The notes under the pieces were generated by a model. It saw nothing but the letters and a program-made list of their open reading frames with translations. It ran no database searches and was not told the DNA's origin. Below, piece after piece: positions 34,803 through 46,801 of a stretch of 64,000 nucleotides of DNA. The DNA is taken from contig QANZ01005809.1 in the NCBI GenBank assembly GCA_003254925.1, forward strand, positions 40,692-104,691, in the 5' to 3' direction. This DNA comes from Chamaecrista fasciculata (lineage: Eukaryota; Streptophyta; Magnoliopsida; Fabales; Fabaceae). A program made the position numbers and the translations under genes. How positions within the stretch are numbered: position 1 is the stretch's first letter; each line of letters begins with the position of its first letter.

Positions 34803-36730
34803 ATGAGAGCTTTTTTCTTCTTTTAATTGTTGATGAATGTGATTCTGATGATTGACCTGCATCTGCATGTGTAGCATCAGAGAAAAGAGACTTCAATTCT
34901 CTGAGACCTTTATTTGGATCAGATCTCTACCAATGCATTCATTTGTTTTATTTCGGAGCTTCCATCTATATATCCAAAAGCTTCTTTAGATGAAACTGAT
35001 TCACTATATTGAAAACATTAATTTGATTAGGCTAAATCACATGAATTTTATTAAGTAACAAAAAGATCTTTTGAACTTTTGGTTTTGTATAAATAATTCC
35101 TTTTTATTAGAATTCTAATTGAAAGAATAGAATTTTTTTTATTTTTTGACAATCATAATATTATTAGAAAAAACTCGATTTTTTGAATAAAAATCTTAAC
35201 AAAAGATTTTTTTTTTTGCATAAATTTAATAGTTCAAATAGTTTTCTCGAAGTTCAGAAGTTTTTGGCACACTAAATAAAATTCAATGAGGCTTTGTACA
35301 CTTTAGCCATTTGATTACGATAGTTTTGTTATTGGTGCTGGTTTCTATTGTAGCACACAGCTCATTCTCAAAACTCTGTATTTCTCTGCACTGAGAGTTC
35401 AGCTTTAAACAAAGCAAATTATTACATGCGGTGCTTTGTGTACCTATATATACTGGAAACACAGAATTGTTTGCTTTTTTTTTTTCTTCCTTTTTAGGAT
35501 TGTTAAAGCAAGTGCATCCAAGATTGAAAAGAAAAGAAACTTTCACACTTCAAGACTTAGAAGTGAGAACCTCTAGAAATATTGCTACATAGTGTTCTTT
35601 ATTTACCATTGTTAATTTTCCACTATTCTTATCTTTTTGCAGAGAATACTAGTATAATTAATTTCCTCTAATTTCATAATTTAGCTCCTTGCGAAGGTTC
35701 ATCTCAGCCGTTATAATATTTCAGTTTCAGGCTTATGAAATTAGCATTACGACCTCAAGCCTCATTGACAATGTCCTTCCAAGGAGGAATTACTAAGGAG
35801 TCATTTGGTCAATGGCTAACAATACACCTAGCCAAAAAATAAAAGGAGAGAAAAAACAAGAGGCGAGGGATTTGGGGTATGTAGACAAATTCAGTATTAA
35901 AAAATTAACTTCATGTGAAACTTTATTCATTACCATGTATACATCACATTACAGAAAAAATTACAAATATAAAGTATAAAGAGCGGTTTCAAACTGCATT
36001 ATAATACTAAATTTTGCATCTGTGAGACATAGGCGCTTGATGTTGCCAAGTGCCACCTAGCAAACCAGCATCTTATTGTGTGTTCTAGTAAGCATTTATG
36101 GCAATGACTAAGGATCAGGAAATTCCCATATTAACCGCAACTAGAGGTAACTCAGCACCAAGAAACATAGTCAACTTGTTCTTGAGGCAGTGGTCACTTT
36201 GCAACTGCTGAAACGTTCTCTCTGTACTTGATCCTATATCAAAGCATGAACCATTTTAATTATATACCACAACAGATTGAAACCGACTTGAACATCAGGA
36301 AGTTAGCTTCATACAGAGGGAGCCTACATGACTTCAAGGAGCTTATCTGATCATTGGTTCTTTGACAGCCAATATCAAATGAAAGAACTAAGCTTGGGTA
36401 CAGTTTTTAGATGTTTGCTATCAAATTTTCCGATAGAAATATAACAAGTAAACATGACAAGTTTTTTATAGCTCAGCCCTGCATGATCAACATTTCTCAA
36501 AAAGGTCTCTCCACCTTTTTTTTTTTCTATTAAAAAACTTGATAGCAAATGCCTAAATAACTTCACCTAAGTTTAATCTGAGAAGAAAACCCCTAGCACT
36601 ACGCCAGGGATTCAAAGATCTTCAAGACATACCCCATGATCCAACCAGCCCATACATGCCCATGAGAACTGATTCATTCACTGATAGATGAAAAAAGCCA
36701 TAAAGGCCCTGCAGCAGTATATAGTTCTTG
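34803..36730. other. Intergenic DNA and TPR gene 3' region
   Basis: No gene is visible. Both neighbouring genes converge on this stretch, so it includes two 3'UTRs, with the TPR gene's 3'UTR on the right side. AT-rich sequence near 35040-35280 contains phrases such as 'aacaaaaagatcttttgaac' that may be a decayed repeat, but no boundaries can be set. Confidence 0.4.
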
Positions 36731-38806
36731 TCACTTTACTGGGCGCACACCAACAGTTCTAACACGAAACTGGTACTGGGGCATTGATTCCTCTTCATCG
36801 TCATCATCATCATCATCGCTAGAATCATCTTCAACACTGTCCCAGCGTGCATAGTTTAAAGCTGAGTGCCCTTTGGGTTTTGGAATTGATTGCCATCCTT
36901 CGGAGTGTTGCTCCGACGATTCCTTTTTTGGTGGTATAGAGGCAAGAGATTCTTCTGCAGTGGATTTTGTACGGATGCTTTGGTCTCTTTCCTGTCCTGA
37001 TGATAACTTAGCATCTGTTTTAGGGGAAGCAAATGAAGTGTCCATAGTAGCCTTCCCGAGCCCATCCTTCTTATATCCCTCTACATAAGAAGCTACTGTA
37101 TATTTCTTCACTCCTCTTCTTAGTATAACCTCCTCTTCGTCATCTCCCTGCTCCTCAAGCTCCTCTTCTGACTCTGGTATTGGAGCAAGTGACTTTCCAT
37201 GAGCAGAAAAAGAACAATGTCTTATTATTAGCTGAGAAAGTAGTTCATTGACAAACTTGTATTGTGCACAATTTCTTATATGTCCAGTTTTTCCCATCAG
37301 TTTACAGTTCACACTTACAATAAAGGTGATCAACATAAAAAATTTAATGTAATTACAAAACATAACTCAACGTTCCTAATGAAATTAGACGGCACATTAT
37401 AGCCCTCATATTCAAAGAGCATCCATACTTCAACATGAATCAATTGTTAATAATACACCAATAAAAAAGAATTATAAACTGAAGATTGAAAGTATAAAGA
37501 CACATGATAATGCATTCAGGTGATCATCATATATGACCAGAAAAGAAGGGCATAGAAAAATAAAAGCATTAAAGAAAAATTAAAGCATGTAGTTTTGACT
37601 CTAAAGGAGGCAGACGCATACTATGCTTCACCTCAGCAACATGACACTGCTAAAGATCAACTGAGTACTGTATGAAATTGAAATTAAAAATTAGAGCTGA
37701 AGAGATTACACCCTACCACTTGCGTCTTCAAGCGAGCTTGCAGATTTTGATAGACCTCTGAGGACGGGTTCATCTCTAAGAGTCTGCTGACATCAAAAAG
37801 TGCTGAATGGTACTCCTTAAGGGTTACTAGTGTTTGAGCTCGCAGCATCAGTGCTCCACTGTGCTCGTGATCAAGTTCCAGCACTGAGGTACATTCTTCT
37901 GCTGCCTGCGATGGTAGGGATAAGTGACAACAGATAATAAGAAAGATAGAGAGAAAGTTGACAAGCATGACTTAACAGATGAGAAAATTCAATATAAATG
38001 TAACGCATTTCTATAGTTATAATTTGTAACCCAATTGCAACTGAACTCTAACATCCAAATAATCCTAAAACCAAGAATTCAACATCAACAGAATAGCTCA
38101 TTCAAAAATACAGGTCTTCGCATAAACACAGGACAGAAGGAAGTGGGCACATTGAGCTAATCTTTACAAAATCCATTACATGGTGATACTGAGAGACTAC
38201 AGTAGGGATACCCTTCCAACCCTCAAAATATCCAATTCACAAAATGAAAATTGATTATAATGATTTACATACAGGTGCTTTAACTGCCTCAAGATATTCC
38301 TAGAACTCATAAAACAAAATTGGAAGTGTGTTCCAATAATGGACTCAACTATCTTCCTCCTGAACAATGTTGCTTTTCTTTGTTGGCCAGAAACAAAAGA
38401 ATAGTAAACTCTAAAATATCCAATTCACAATAACTAATATTTCGACTTCCGACCACTAGCAGATTTCAGAACTCGGAAAGATTACTGATACTAAATTTAA
38501 AACAGAAATTGCATTAGTAAGAAAAAACCATACAAAAAAAATGAAGACAGTAATTTGATGACCGGAAGATAACGTAGTTACTTTAGGAGTAAAATTTCCG
38601 AAAGAATAAGCAGAGTTGGCAACCTTTTTGAAGTCATGAAGCTTGAGATAACAAGCAGCTCGATTACTATGCAAAGCGATCTTCTGGGGTTTTGTCTTAG
38701 CCATCCCAATAGCCTCGGTGTAGAACCCTAACGCCTCTTCGTACCGTCCGTCACGATACAACATGTGAGCGCGTTCGATTCTGTTCGAAGGTGAAACTGT
38801 TGCCAT
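36731..38806 (-). CDS. TPR protein with acidic C-terminal tail
   Basis: Coding exons on the minus strand are 38806-38624, 37905-37717 and 37192-36731; they join in frame to 277 residues. The N-terminal part has tetratricopeptide repeats: 'RAHMLYRDGRYEEALGFYTE', 'HSNRAACYLKLHDFKKA' and 'ALMLRAQTLVTLKEYHSALF'. Residues from about 125 are low complexity and acidic (SEEELEEQGDDEEE). Near 250-256 there is a run of seven aspartates encoded by a trinucleotide repeat. The tail ends QYQFRVRTVGVRPVK. TPR domains mediate protein-protein contacts; the partner is unknown to me. The exon 2 donor could also be three bases earlier (CAA/GTGGTA), removing one valine. An Arabidopsis counterpart may be At1g56090 (recollection). 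Confidence 0.85.
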
Positions 38807-39091
38807 AAGCCTGATCCAAAATCGATTTAAAACATTCAAACAAAGAAATTCAATTCACAGGCAATTACTCAACAAAATTGAACTTCGCCTGCAATAATCC
38901 CTCGGAAATACATAGCTATATACAGAGAAAGAGAGAGAGGTAGACAAGAGACAGAGATGGTGAGAGGAAAAAACGCTGGAGATTCGAGCGTTCACATTAC
39001 ATTAGATTATGATTCAGAATTAAGACACGGATATCCCGTTTTAATTTTAATTTTAATTTTAATATATTATATTATTATCAGACAACTTTTC

Positions 39092-39433
39092 CTGTTGCCA
39101 AAATACTAATTTTGTTCCCAAATTTTACATCAACTGTCAATTTCATCACCAATCTTTTTTTACTGTCAATTTCATCCCTAGTGTTTCACATTTTGATCAA
39201 TTTTATCCTTTACTCTTATTTTAGCCAAATATTAACGATAGAGTCTATATGACTAATGATACTAATGTAAAATTGATAGAAAAAGAAATTCAGATTGAAA
39301 AATATGATGCAGTCTGTCGTTAATTTACTAAAAGAAGTGAGTCAAAGGATAAAATGGACCAAAATATAAAATATAGAAGTCAAAATTAACAATTGGTGTA
39401 AAATTTATGGATGAAATTAGTGCTTTTACCTTT
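39092..39433. mobile_element. Foldback MITE
   Basis: The left side 'aaaatactaattttgttccc' plus 'aaattttacatcaa' is mirrored on the right by 'ggtgtaaaatttatggatga' and 'aattagtgcttttacc'. It lies just upstream (about 290 bp) of the TPR gene start. It has no coding capacity and the ends are approximate. Confidence 0.6.
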
Positions 39434-39553
39434 TCATTTTTGCAAAAATGGGTAGAGATACTATTATATATTTCTACAAAAACTGAAAAAAGTTTTTCTT
39501 TTTGCAAATATACCCATTCTATTATGTATATAATTATATAATAGTACATCCAA

Positions 39554-40076
39554 TTATAGTACAAAAAATCGGACCGGACCGGGCGGTTCACCCAATGAAC
39601 CGGACACAAGACCGGTCCGGAATAAGCAAAGTATCGTTTTGCATTTGACCCGACCAATCACCGGTTCAACCGGCAGTTGAACCGTCGGACCGGTGAACCG
39701 TGAACCGGTTTGACCCGACAAATTTTGCAAAAATTACATATTGAACCCAATTTTTTTTCAAAAAAATACAAATTGGTCCCTGGATACATATTATCTAAAA
39801 TAAAAACTTTAAAAACAAAATTGGGGTCAATATGTAATTTTTACAAAATTTTTTATGGTTAAAATTGCAAAATAGCTCCAAAGGGTACCAAAGTGTTTAA
39901 TTTTTACTTTATATTTAAATTATTGTAAGATATTAATGTATATTTGATAAATATGTATATTTAAAAATGTAAGTAAACCGGCTCAACCGGTTAAACCAGT
40001 GATCCAGCGGTTGAACCATTGAACCAGTGACTCAAGCCTTCCATCGGGTCAATGGTCGGTCCGGTTTTTTGCACTA
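39554..40076. mobile_element. CCGG-rich MITE, probably Mutator-like
   Basis: The left 'tagtacaaaaaatcggacc' is an inverted match (17 of 19) to the right end 'ggtccggttttttgcacta'. TACATCCAA occurs on both flanks (39545-39553 and 40077-40085), a 9-bp target duplication as made by Mutator-like elements, although the left terminus then has three extra bases. The interior has many 'accggttcaaccgg'-type repeats. A family B fragment is inserted at about 39721-39899. Confidence 0.65.
39721..39899. mobile_element. Family B foldback fragment inside another MITE
   Basis: It shares, in order, 'gcaaaaattacatattga', 'ggtccctggatacatat', 'ggggtcaatatgtaattttt' and 'aaaatagctccaaagggtac' with the complete family B element at 54014-54443. 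The outer arms are missing or shortened. Confidence 0.65.
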
Positions 40077-40085
40077 TACATCCAA

Positions 40086-41107
40086 CCAAATGTCTCAAAT
40101 ATATATAATAAGTTAAAGTCTTATTTTGGTTCTTTAAGTTTACTCAAAATTTTATTTTGGTCTCTCATATTTTTTCGTTCCATTTCGATCTTTCAAATTT
40201 TTAAAAAATTTCACAGTTAATTATGACTATTTTTCATTTACTATTTTTTGTTAAAAAAATGAAAAACTAATTCTAATCTCAAAAAAACTTTAATTTGTTA
40301 TACTAAAGTCTTTTCTCTTTTATAAGTAAGAAAAGTCACAATTTACTTTCTTGAGGTTTATAAAGTCTTATTATGATATAATTATTTTTTTAATCATGTA
40401 AAGAAAATATAATTTATTCAAAGATAAATGTATGTACGTATGAAGAAAATCAAATTCATATTTGGAAATGTATTGAATATTCTTAGGATTATTAAAGTTG
40501 AATCAAACCTCTGAAACATGGACACTTCATTTTGAAGGTATGTTGTCGTGTCAGACACGTGTCCGTATCCCGCACCCATACGATACAAATTCATAAGTTT
40601 CAAAATATAAAGTTAATTTTGTGACTTTAACATGACAAATAATATAAAATAATGACACATATGACATATATTATGAATAAATATTATAATTTTAAAAGTT
40701 TTCATAAAAATTTATCAAATTTTAATTATTTATATATATATATATATAAATATATGTCGTGCCGTGTCATGTAACTTTAAGAATTTAACGTGTCGGTGTG
40801 TCCGTGTCTATATCGTATCCCGTGTCCATGTCCATGCTTCATAGAACCAAACACAACATTGTTAGAAAATATCATAAAATAATCTCAGAAATATTTAAGT
40901 TCATCCAAAAAGATTTTTCAATAGTCCTACGAATCATATTTTCGGACATCACAATCCTTGAAAATATAATTTCCGAGACTAAAAAAATAATCCGTATACT
41001 AAACGTCTCGTAAAGTTTGTATATATTTGTTTTCAATAGATAAGAAGTATACACAATTGGCCGGGTTGACTAAAAAATAGTTTGATCTAGTATAAGATTT
41101 GGACTTA
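40086..41107. other. AT-rich intergenic DNA
   Basis: No gene is visible. Phrases such as 'gtcttattttggttcttta' near 40119 look like a single decayed foldback arm. GTGTCCGTGTC-type repeats occur near 40558-40565 and 40798-40830. Confidence 0.4.
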
Positions 41108-41643
41108 GGCTCCGTTCGTTTTCACTTTGATTATAATTAGCTTTGATTATAATCAAAGTTGATTATTTGTGTATTGGTGTTTGGATGAATGTTGATTATT
41201 TGGTGTGAAATTGTTGAAATGGTTATGTAATGATTGTGGTTGGTAGATAGAAGAATCAGAAAATTGATAAATTGTATAGGGGTAGAAATGAAAGAAAAAG
41301 TTGAAAAAAGTAAGATGTGATTTGATTATAATCAAAATGTGTTTGGATGTGATTGTTGCTTTTAAAAAAATCAAATTGTGTCACTGTTTGCCTCGAGAAG
41401 TGTAAAAATCTGATTATTTGAGAATCATCTTTTGAAGTGATTGTTTTGTTAGGTCGACTAAACTCATTTTTGCCTACAAAATGGTCAACCGGAGGGACTA
41501 AATTGTATCAATTTCCCCAATCCAAACCCCGACATTTGGTCGACCAAGCGATAAAATAGTCGACCATTTCACATAAGATGAGAGAGAAAACAAAAAAGTG
41601 TCTTGACCCGAACAAACAATGCAATGTGGCATAATGTTAACTC

Positions 41644-41690
<47 letters not shown>

Positions 41691-42634
41691 ATCGTCTCTC
41701 TCACTCCTCTCTCTCTGTTTGTTCACCTCCCACCATCGAGCTCACTTTTGATTACACAAATTTTTCCCACCTCATGATTTTGAGATCTTGCAATGACTTG
41801 CTTCTTTGCTCTGCTAAATCCAAACTTCCAAATCCCGCCTTCGAAAGAAATAGGAAATCCGAATTCCGCACAGATCGCTTTTCCATTAATCCAAACTCGA
41901 TTAATGGAAAGATTAGTTGTTTTGTTTCAATAGAACATTTTGCCCCTTCTACTTTGTTCAGTTTACTTTAGGGTTTGTTTGGATTGAGGATATTGAGGGA
42001 GAAGGAAGGGGGAGGGGAGAAATTTGGGACCTCTTCCTCTTGTTTGAAAACAAAAAGATTGAAGGGGAAGAGAATGAGAGATTAGCTATTAATCCCCCCC
42101 TCCTCCTTCCTTCACAAATTATAAATACTCTAAATTGGGGTATGTGTAGGGGTAACCAATCTCCAATCATTTTATTTGGTTTTGGTCTTGGTTTTGGGTA
42201 GGTTTTACTATTCATTGTTAAGTTTCTTGCATCTCCATTCATGTTTGTAATCTTCTCAATTTTAGCATTCTCTCTATTGACTAGCTTTTGGTTAAGTTTC
42301 AACATCTAACTCATTCTAATATTCCAGAGAGACGAGAGAGAAAGAGAGAGTCAAGAGTGAGAGAGATTGCTTACTCTTTTGGACAAAATAACATTTTAGT
42401 CCAAGTTCAATTTTAAGTATTTACAAGTTGGCCTAATATTCAGTTAAATGATAATTTTGTCCTTGTGATGTGTGATTGAAAATATTAGAGTATATGTATA
42501 TATATAGGGGTATAAGTGTAATTGAGTGTGTTTGATTATAAAAAAATCATGATTATAATTTGATAAAAAAAAAAGTGCAAAAGAACATGCTTATTACGAT
42601 TAGCTGATTATAATCAGAACGCAAACGAACATGC
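41108..42634. mobile_element. Harbinger-like non-autonomous element, copy 2
   Basis: This is the same family as 6314-7755, inverted relative to it. TTA flanks both ends (41105-41107 and 42635-42637). The left end contains 'ccgttcgttttcactttgat' and repeated GATTATAATC; the right end is 'aatcagaacgcaaacgaac'. Shared interior parts are 'gtgtattggtgtttggatga' (reverse complement in copy 1), the 'gtcgaccatttcacataaga' region and a GA/TC microsatellite. It has no transposase ORF. Confidence 0.8.
41649..41687. repeat. (TC)n microsatellite
   Basis: A nearly uninterrupted TC dinucleotide run inside the transposon at 41108-42634. It corresponds to the GA run at 7126-7146 in the other copy. Confidence 0.9.
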
Positions 42635-42845
42635 TTATTAATGAATCAATCTTAAATTTAATGATATGTTTTTTTTTATTATTATATAAAATATATATTA
42701 TTTTGTAATAAACAAGTTAATTTATTATTATTATTTTTTTTGGTAAACAACGGTGGGCATAACCCACAAACACAAGAATACAAAACCAAAAGCCCAAATG
42801 CGAGAGCAAGTAGTGACACAAGCAAAGAAATACTAAACAATCAAC

Positions 42846-43004
42846 AAATGTTTGGTGTAGTAGTTGGCGAGCTACACCCTAGGTGAGAGGACCCAGGTTC
42901 GATCCCTAAAGTTGACATTGTTGGGAAGGCACGACCGTTTCGTCTCTGTGGCCACAAGGAAATCAGCACAGACATTTGACTCTCTCCATCTATCACCAAC
43001 ATCA
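42846..43004 (+). mobile_element. tRNA-derived SINE
   Basis: A box A-like 'tagtagttggcgagc' (42858-42872) is followed by a near-canonical box B, GGTTCGATCCC (42896-42906). The body continues to about 43004. Flanking 'acaaatgttt' and 'tcaaatattt' could be a diverged target duplication. Extra loop-like sequence and the lack of an acceptor stem argue against a functional tRNA gene. Confidence 0.7.
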
Positions 43005-43071
43005 AATATTTCTTAAAAGGGCACAATGGTTATGATGATACCATCAATCTCAACACCAACAAGATAATTTA

Positions 43072-44817
43072 GGGTCTGTTTGGGAGACATGGAATTATAA
43101 TCCAATCAAATCCAATCCAATCCATTTGGATTGGATGAGATTATTTTTTAATTGGATGAGATGTGATGATGTATTGGTGTTTGGGTGATTTTATTGAGAA
43201 TGATGTTAAATAAGGTGTGAAATTATATAAAAGGGGTTGTAATGATTGTGGTTGGTAGAAAAAAGTAGATGGATTTTTGTGATTTGTATAGGAGTAGAAA
43301 TGGTAGGAAATAATGAGATGAGATGAGATGAGATGAGATTGGATTGGATGAGATGATAGGTGTTTGGTTGTTTTTTGATTGAAATGAGATTGAGATGAGA
43401 TGATATTGGGAAGTGTGATATGCTATTGGAAATTGTGAGGATGAGAAAATTTTGGATTGAGGGTTAGGGGTCAATCCAAATCCAAGTGAATGAGATTAGG
43501 GGTCAATCCAAATAATATTGGAATTATTTTTAAGAATACAATTTGGTCCATAAATTCGAACTGTTCCAATTAATCAATCTCTAACATGTGTAAATGATAA
43601 CTCGGGCCTTGTAGAAAACCCCAATCATTAATAATGGGGTCTATTTATGAAATTGAACGACAAAAAAATAACAAATAATAGTTTGAGGACCAAATAGCAA
43701 ATTACAAAACAACACTAAATTGTAATAAAATGTGTGGTGAAAGGTTCATTTTGGTCCTAAATGTATGGCCTAATATTCATGGACCCAGCATTACTCTTTC
43801 TAGGGGTGTTCATGGACCCAGCCCAACCCGGCGGACCCGGCCCGGCCCGATGGTGTTCGGGCCGGGTCCGGGTCTAGCTAGTCTAGACCCGGCCCGGCCC
43901 GGGGTACCTCCAATTTTTTTTTGTTTTTTTACTTTTTATTATACTATTTTTATATTTTATACTACTAAATATTTTTTTAATTGTAAGAAATACATATCTA
44001 TTATTATTTTTATCAATTGTATATTAAAAATATACATAAAATATATATTTAGTCTTAATTAAATCAACATTTTTTTAACAATTAAGTCAAATTAAATGTC
44101 TTTATTGATAAAAACATCATTAAATTGATCCAAAATTAATTGTTTTACCAATATATATAAGTTAAAATATATATAGAATAAATAAATAAAATTTTAAAAA
44201 AAAATTTGGCCCGGCCGGACCCTGGTGGACCCGGTGACCCGACCCAGCCGTGGACCCGGCCCGTGAACATGCCTAACTCTTTCTATAATAATATAAGAGA
44301 CAAGCATAATTGAAGAATGAGAAATATTGCAACTAAAAAAATAATAATATTATAAATTTTTTGTTTAATTAAATTAATATAAATTCTATATATATATATA
44401 TATATAAAAGAGTGTGTGTGGGGTGTGTGAAAGAGAGAGAGAGGTGTATGTGTGTGTGAGAGAGAGAGAAAGAGAAAAAAATGTGTGAGTGGAAAAGATA
44501 AAAAAATGATGAGAAATGATAGATGGAGAGAGAAAATTATAAGTGTAATAAATGAGGGTATGTAAAATTACTATTTTGTCTAGTTCTCTTTTTTATTATT
44601 TGTATTAAAGTATAAGTAATTATAGGTGTGTAAGTAGGGATAGATTAGTAGTTGTAAGAGAAAATGAGATGATGTTGTGAATGAGATGATGATGTGGATG
44701 AGATGAGATGAGATGGAGGTTCAAAAAACACCCAATCCAGTCCTGTTCATCTAATCCTAAGATGAGATGAGATTGGATTAGGATTGGATGGGGATGGTGG
44801 TTCCCCCAAACAGACCC
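43072..44817. mobile_element. Tourist/Harbinger-type MITE, 1.75 kb
   Basis: The terminus 'gggtctgtttggg' is mirrored by 'cccaaacagaccc', with TTA on both sides (43069-43071 and 44818-44820). Subterminal parts are rich in 'gatgagatgagat' units on both ends. The paralogous empty site at 45179-45181 confirms insertion into TTA. It contains a nested hAT MITE (43801-44275) and no transposase ORF. Confidence 0.92.
43801..44275. mobile_element. hAT-type MITE nested in the Tourist MITE
   Basis: The ends are 'taggggtgttcatgg' and 'ccgtgaacatgccta', an imperfect inverted repeat typical of plant hAT MITEs. A perfect 8-bp target duplication, ACTCTTTC, lies at 43793-43800 and 44276-44283. Subterminal regions are rich in 'gacccggcccgg' repeats, unusually GC-rich for this locus. 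There is no ORF of note. Confidence 0.92.
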
Positions 44818-45453
44818 TTATTTATTGTATTGCTATAATTACTTTTCTTTATTATTTTGTAAATTAAAAATTACAAAAGAATAGAGTAAAAATCTAAATT
44901 AATTCATATCTTTTGAAGACACAATCTGATCCAAATGAATTAGTTAAAATTGAGCTGACTCTAAATTTATAGAAAGTTTGACTATATAGATATTGATTTA
45001 AAGAATTGAATTAGTATTTTATTTTTTAATTATAACAAATTTTTTTCTTTTTTGGTGACAATTATAACAAATTAAATTGTCATGAAAGTGAATACTCACA
45101 GAATCCAATATCCAATATTTCTTAAAAGGGCACGAATGGTTTTGATGATACCATCAATCTCAGGACCAACAAGCTAATTTATTTATTGTATTGCTATAAT
45201 TACTTTTCTTTTATTAGTTTGTAAATTAAAAATTACAAATTAATAGAGTAAAAATCTACACTAATTTATATTTTTTTAAAGACACAATCTGATCCAAATG
45301 AATTCAATGACTTGACTTAATTAAAATTTAGCTGACTCTAAATTTATAGAAAGTTTGACTCTATAGATATGATTTAAAGAATTGAATTAGTTTTCTATTT
45401 TTTAATTATAACAAATAAAATGGTCATGAAAGTGAATAGTATACTCACAGAAT

Positions 45454-46128
45454 ATGGATTACCCTAAATCCAAATGGTATGTTTCACTAATCACTATATT
45501 TAGATGGAATAATTCAAATCCCATCACTTACTCAGCTTTAATTTTCAAATATGCTTGATTAATTAACTAATATTAAATGACATTCAATTAGAATTTATGT
45601 CATTGGATATTCTCCTATTAAATGCTGGCAAAACAAAAAATAATTAAAATTTAAGATGCAAAAAAATCTAATAATGAACAAGTATATATTTAAAAGTATA
45701 TAATCAAATTTTAAAGTTTTCTATATATTTATATAAAGAAAAAATATAAGATGATAACTTGTGTATTTTGACCCAAGAACAAAAGAAGCATAAAAAAGAA
45801 AAGTAGTAAACTACAAAGTTGAAAGGGAAAAAACGTACAGAAGAAAATCCAAAAAAATCCAAATCATTAAAATCCTTCTCAATCGTCTAGATCCCTTTCC
45901 CCTTCACTGTAAAGTATAAACCCTAATCTGAAAATCCATACTTTCCTTGTTATTCTTCAATTTTTTGATTCGTCAGAGTAACGCTTGCCTTATATTTTTA
46001 TCTCTCTCTCTACCATATACTTCCCCTACCCCGCGGGCGCCAAGAGAGATTCTTCATTGGGTTTTTGGATCAGTATTTGCTAATTAAATCTGTATCGCAC
46101 TCATCGAATTCTTCTTGTACACTTAGAG
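45454..46128 (+). other. Cyclin T upstream region and 5'UTR exon
   Basis: AT-rich upstream DNA runs to about 45,840. A CT-rich, less AT-biased stretch from about 45,850 to 46,128 then looks like the untranslated first exon of the cyclin T gene, ending at 'cttagag/GTAATT'. The matching acceptor is 'atgggcag' at 47442-47449, so the 5'UTR intron is about 1.3 kb. No TATA box is evident. Confidence 0.55.
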
Positions 46129-46801
46129 GTAATTTTCGTTTGTTTAGATTCGTTTCATTATCATTCTGCGTATTTGAATTCCAGTTTTGTTTTTCTTTAG
46201 CTTGTGTTACTTTTCGAACAAAAATGGTGCGGGAGAAACTAGGGTTCCGATCGATGGTTAAATTTTATTTTTTTCGGGTGCCCATGAGCTGAACGGTAGT
46301 ATATTGAGATTACGATTCCAAGGCCATACTGGTGCGTAGAATTCTCAGCTCGTGGAATCCCGTTTTTCTTAATTTGGTAATTGTTGGAACCTGGTTGTCT
46401 AGTTGAACAAAAGGGTATTTTGTGTAAACCTTGGTTGACCTCTTCGAATTGTAAGTTGTTTACTTGTGTTCATAAAATGCTTCACTTTTGTTCAATATTT
46501 TATATCATTGGAATTTTATGTAATCTCCATGAATAATGCATGTAAGAAAGGATATTCCTGGGGAAGGAGTTTGATAAATGTAAATAAGGATGAGATAGTG
46601 ATTCTAAAAATGCTCTTTAAGTGAGTCAAATTCTTTCAGTGTTGTTGATACATGAACTCAAAGAGATTGTTTGATATTCATCATTAGTGTCTCATCCTTT
46701 CAATGATTAAGTTGAATTGAAGGTTACTCTTACTGGCTGGGAATATTGACTGGATTTGTTTTTGAAATTATTTTTTCTTTTTTAATCCTTATATATTGGG
46801 T

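Larger units (their letters stand above)
43005..45453. repeat. Tandem duplication, first copy split by a MITE
   Basis: Copy 1 is 43005-43071 plus 44818-45104; copy 2 is 45114-45453. Both run from 'aatatttcttaaaagggcac' to 'ctcacagaat' in the same order, with scattered point differences and small indels. Copy 2 lacks the 1.75-kb MITE found in copy 1 and shows a single uninterrupted TTA at that point (45179-45181). Confidence 0.92.

Noticed and set aside
36873-37088. Plus-strand 71-residue frame
   Set aside because: It is antisense to the TPR gene's third exon, whose minus-strand reading matches a known family.
41498-41704. Minus-strand frame rich in RERERE
   Set aside because: It is a product of the TC repeat in the transposon at 41108-42634.
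42858-42906. Possible tRNA gene
   Set aside because: Box A and box B are present, but no acceptor stem or anticodon arm can be drawn and the unit continues into a SINE body.
42841-43026. Minus-strand 61-residue frame ending in 'GIEPGSSHLGCSSPTTTPNIC'-type sequence
   Set aside because: Such peptides are typical antisense readings of plant SINE box B regions, not a gene.
43223-43474. Minus-strand 83-residue frame
   Set aside because: It lies within a MITE and its Ser/His/Ile repeats follow the 'gatgagat' DNA repeat.
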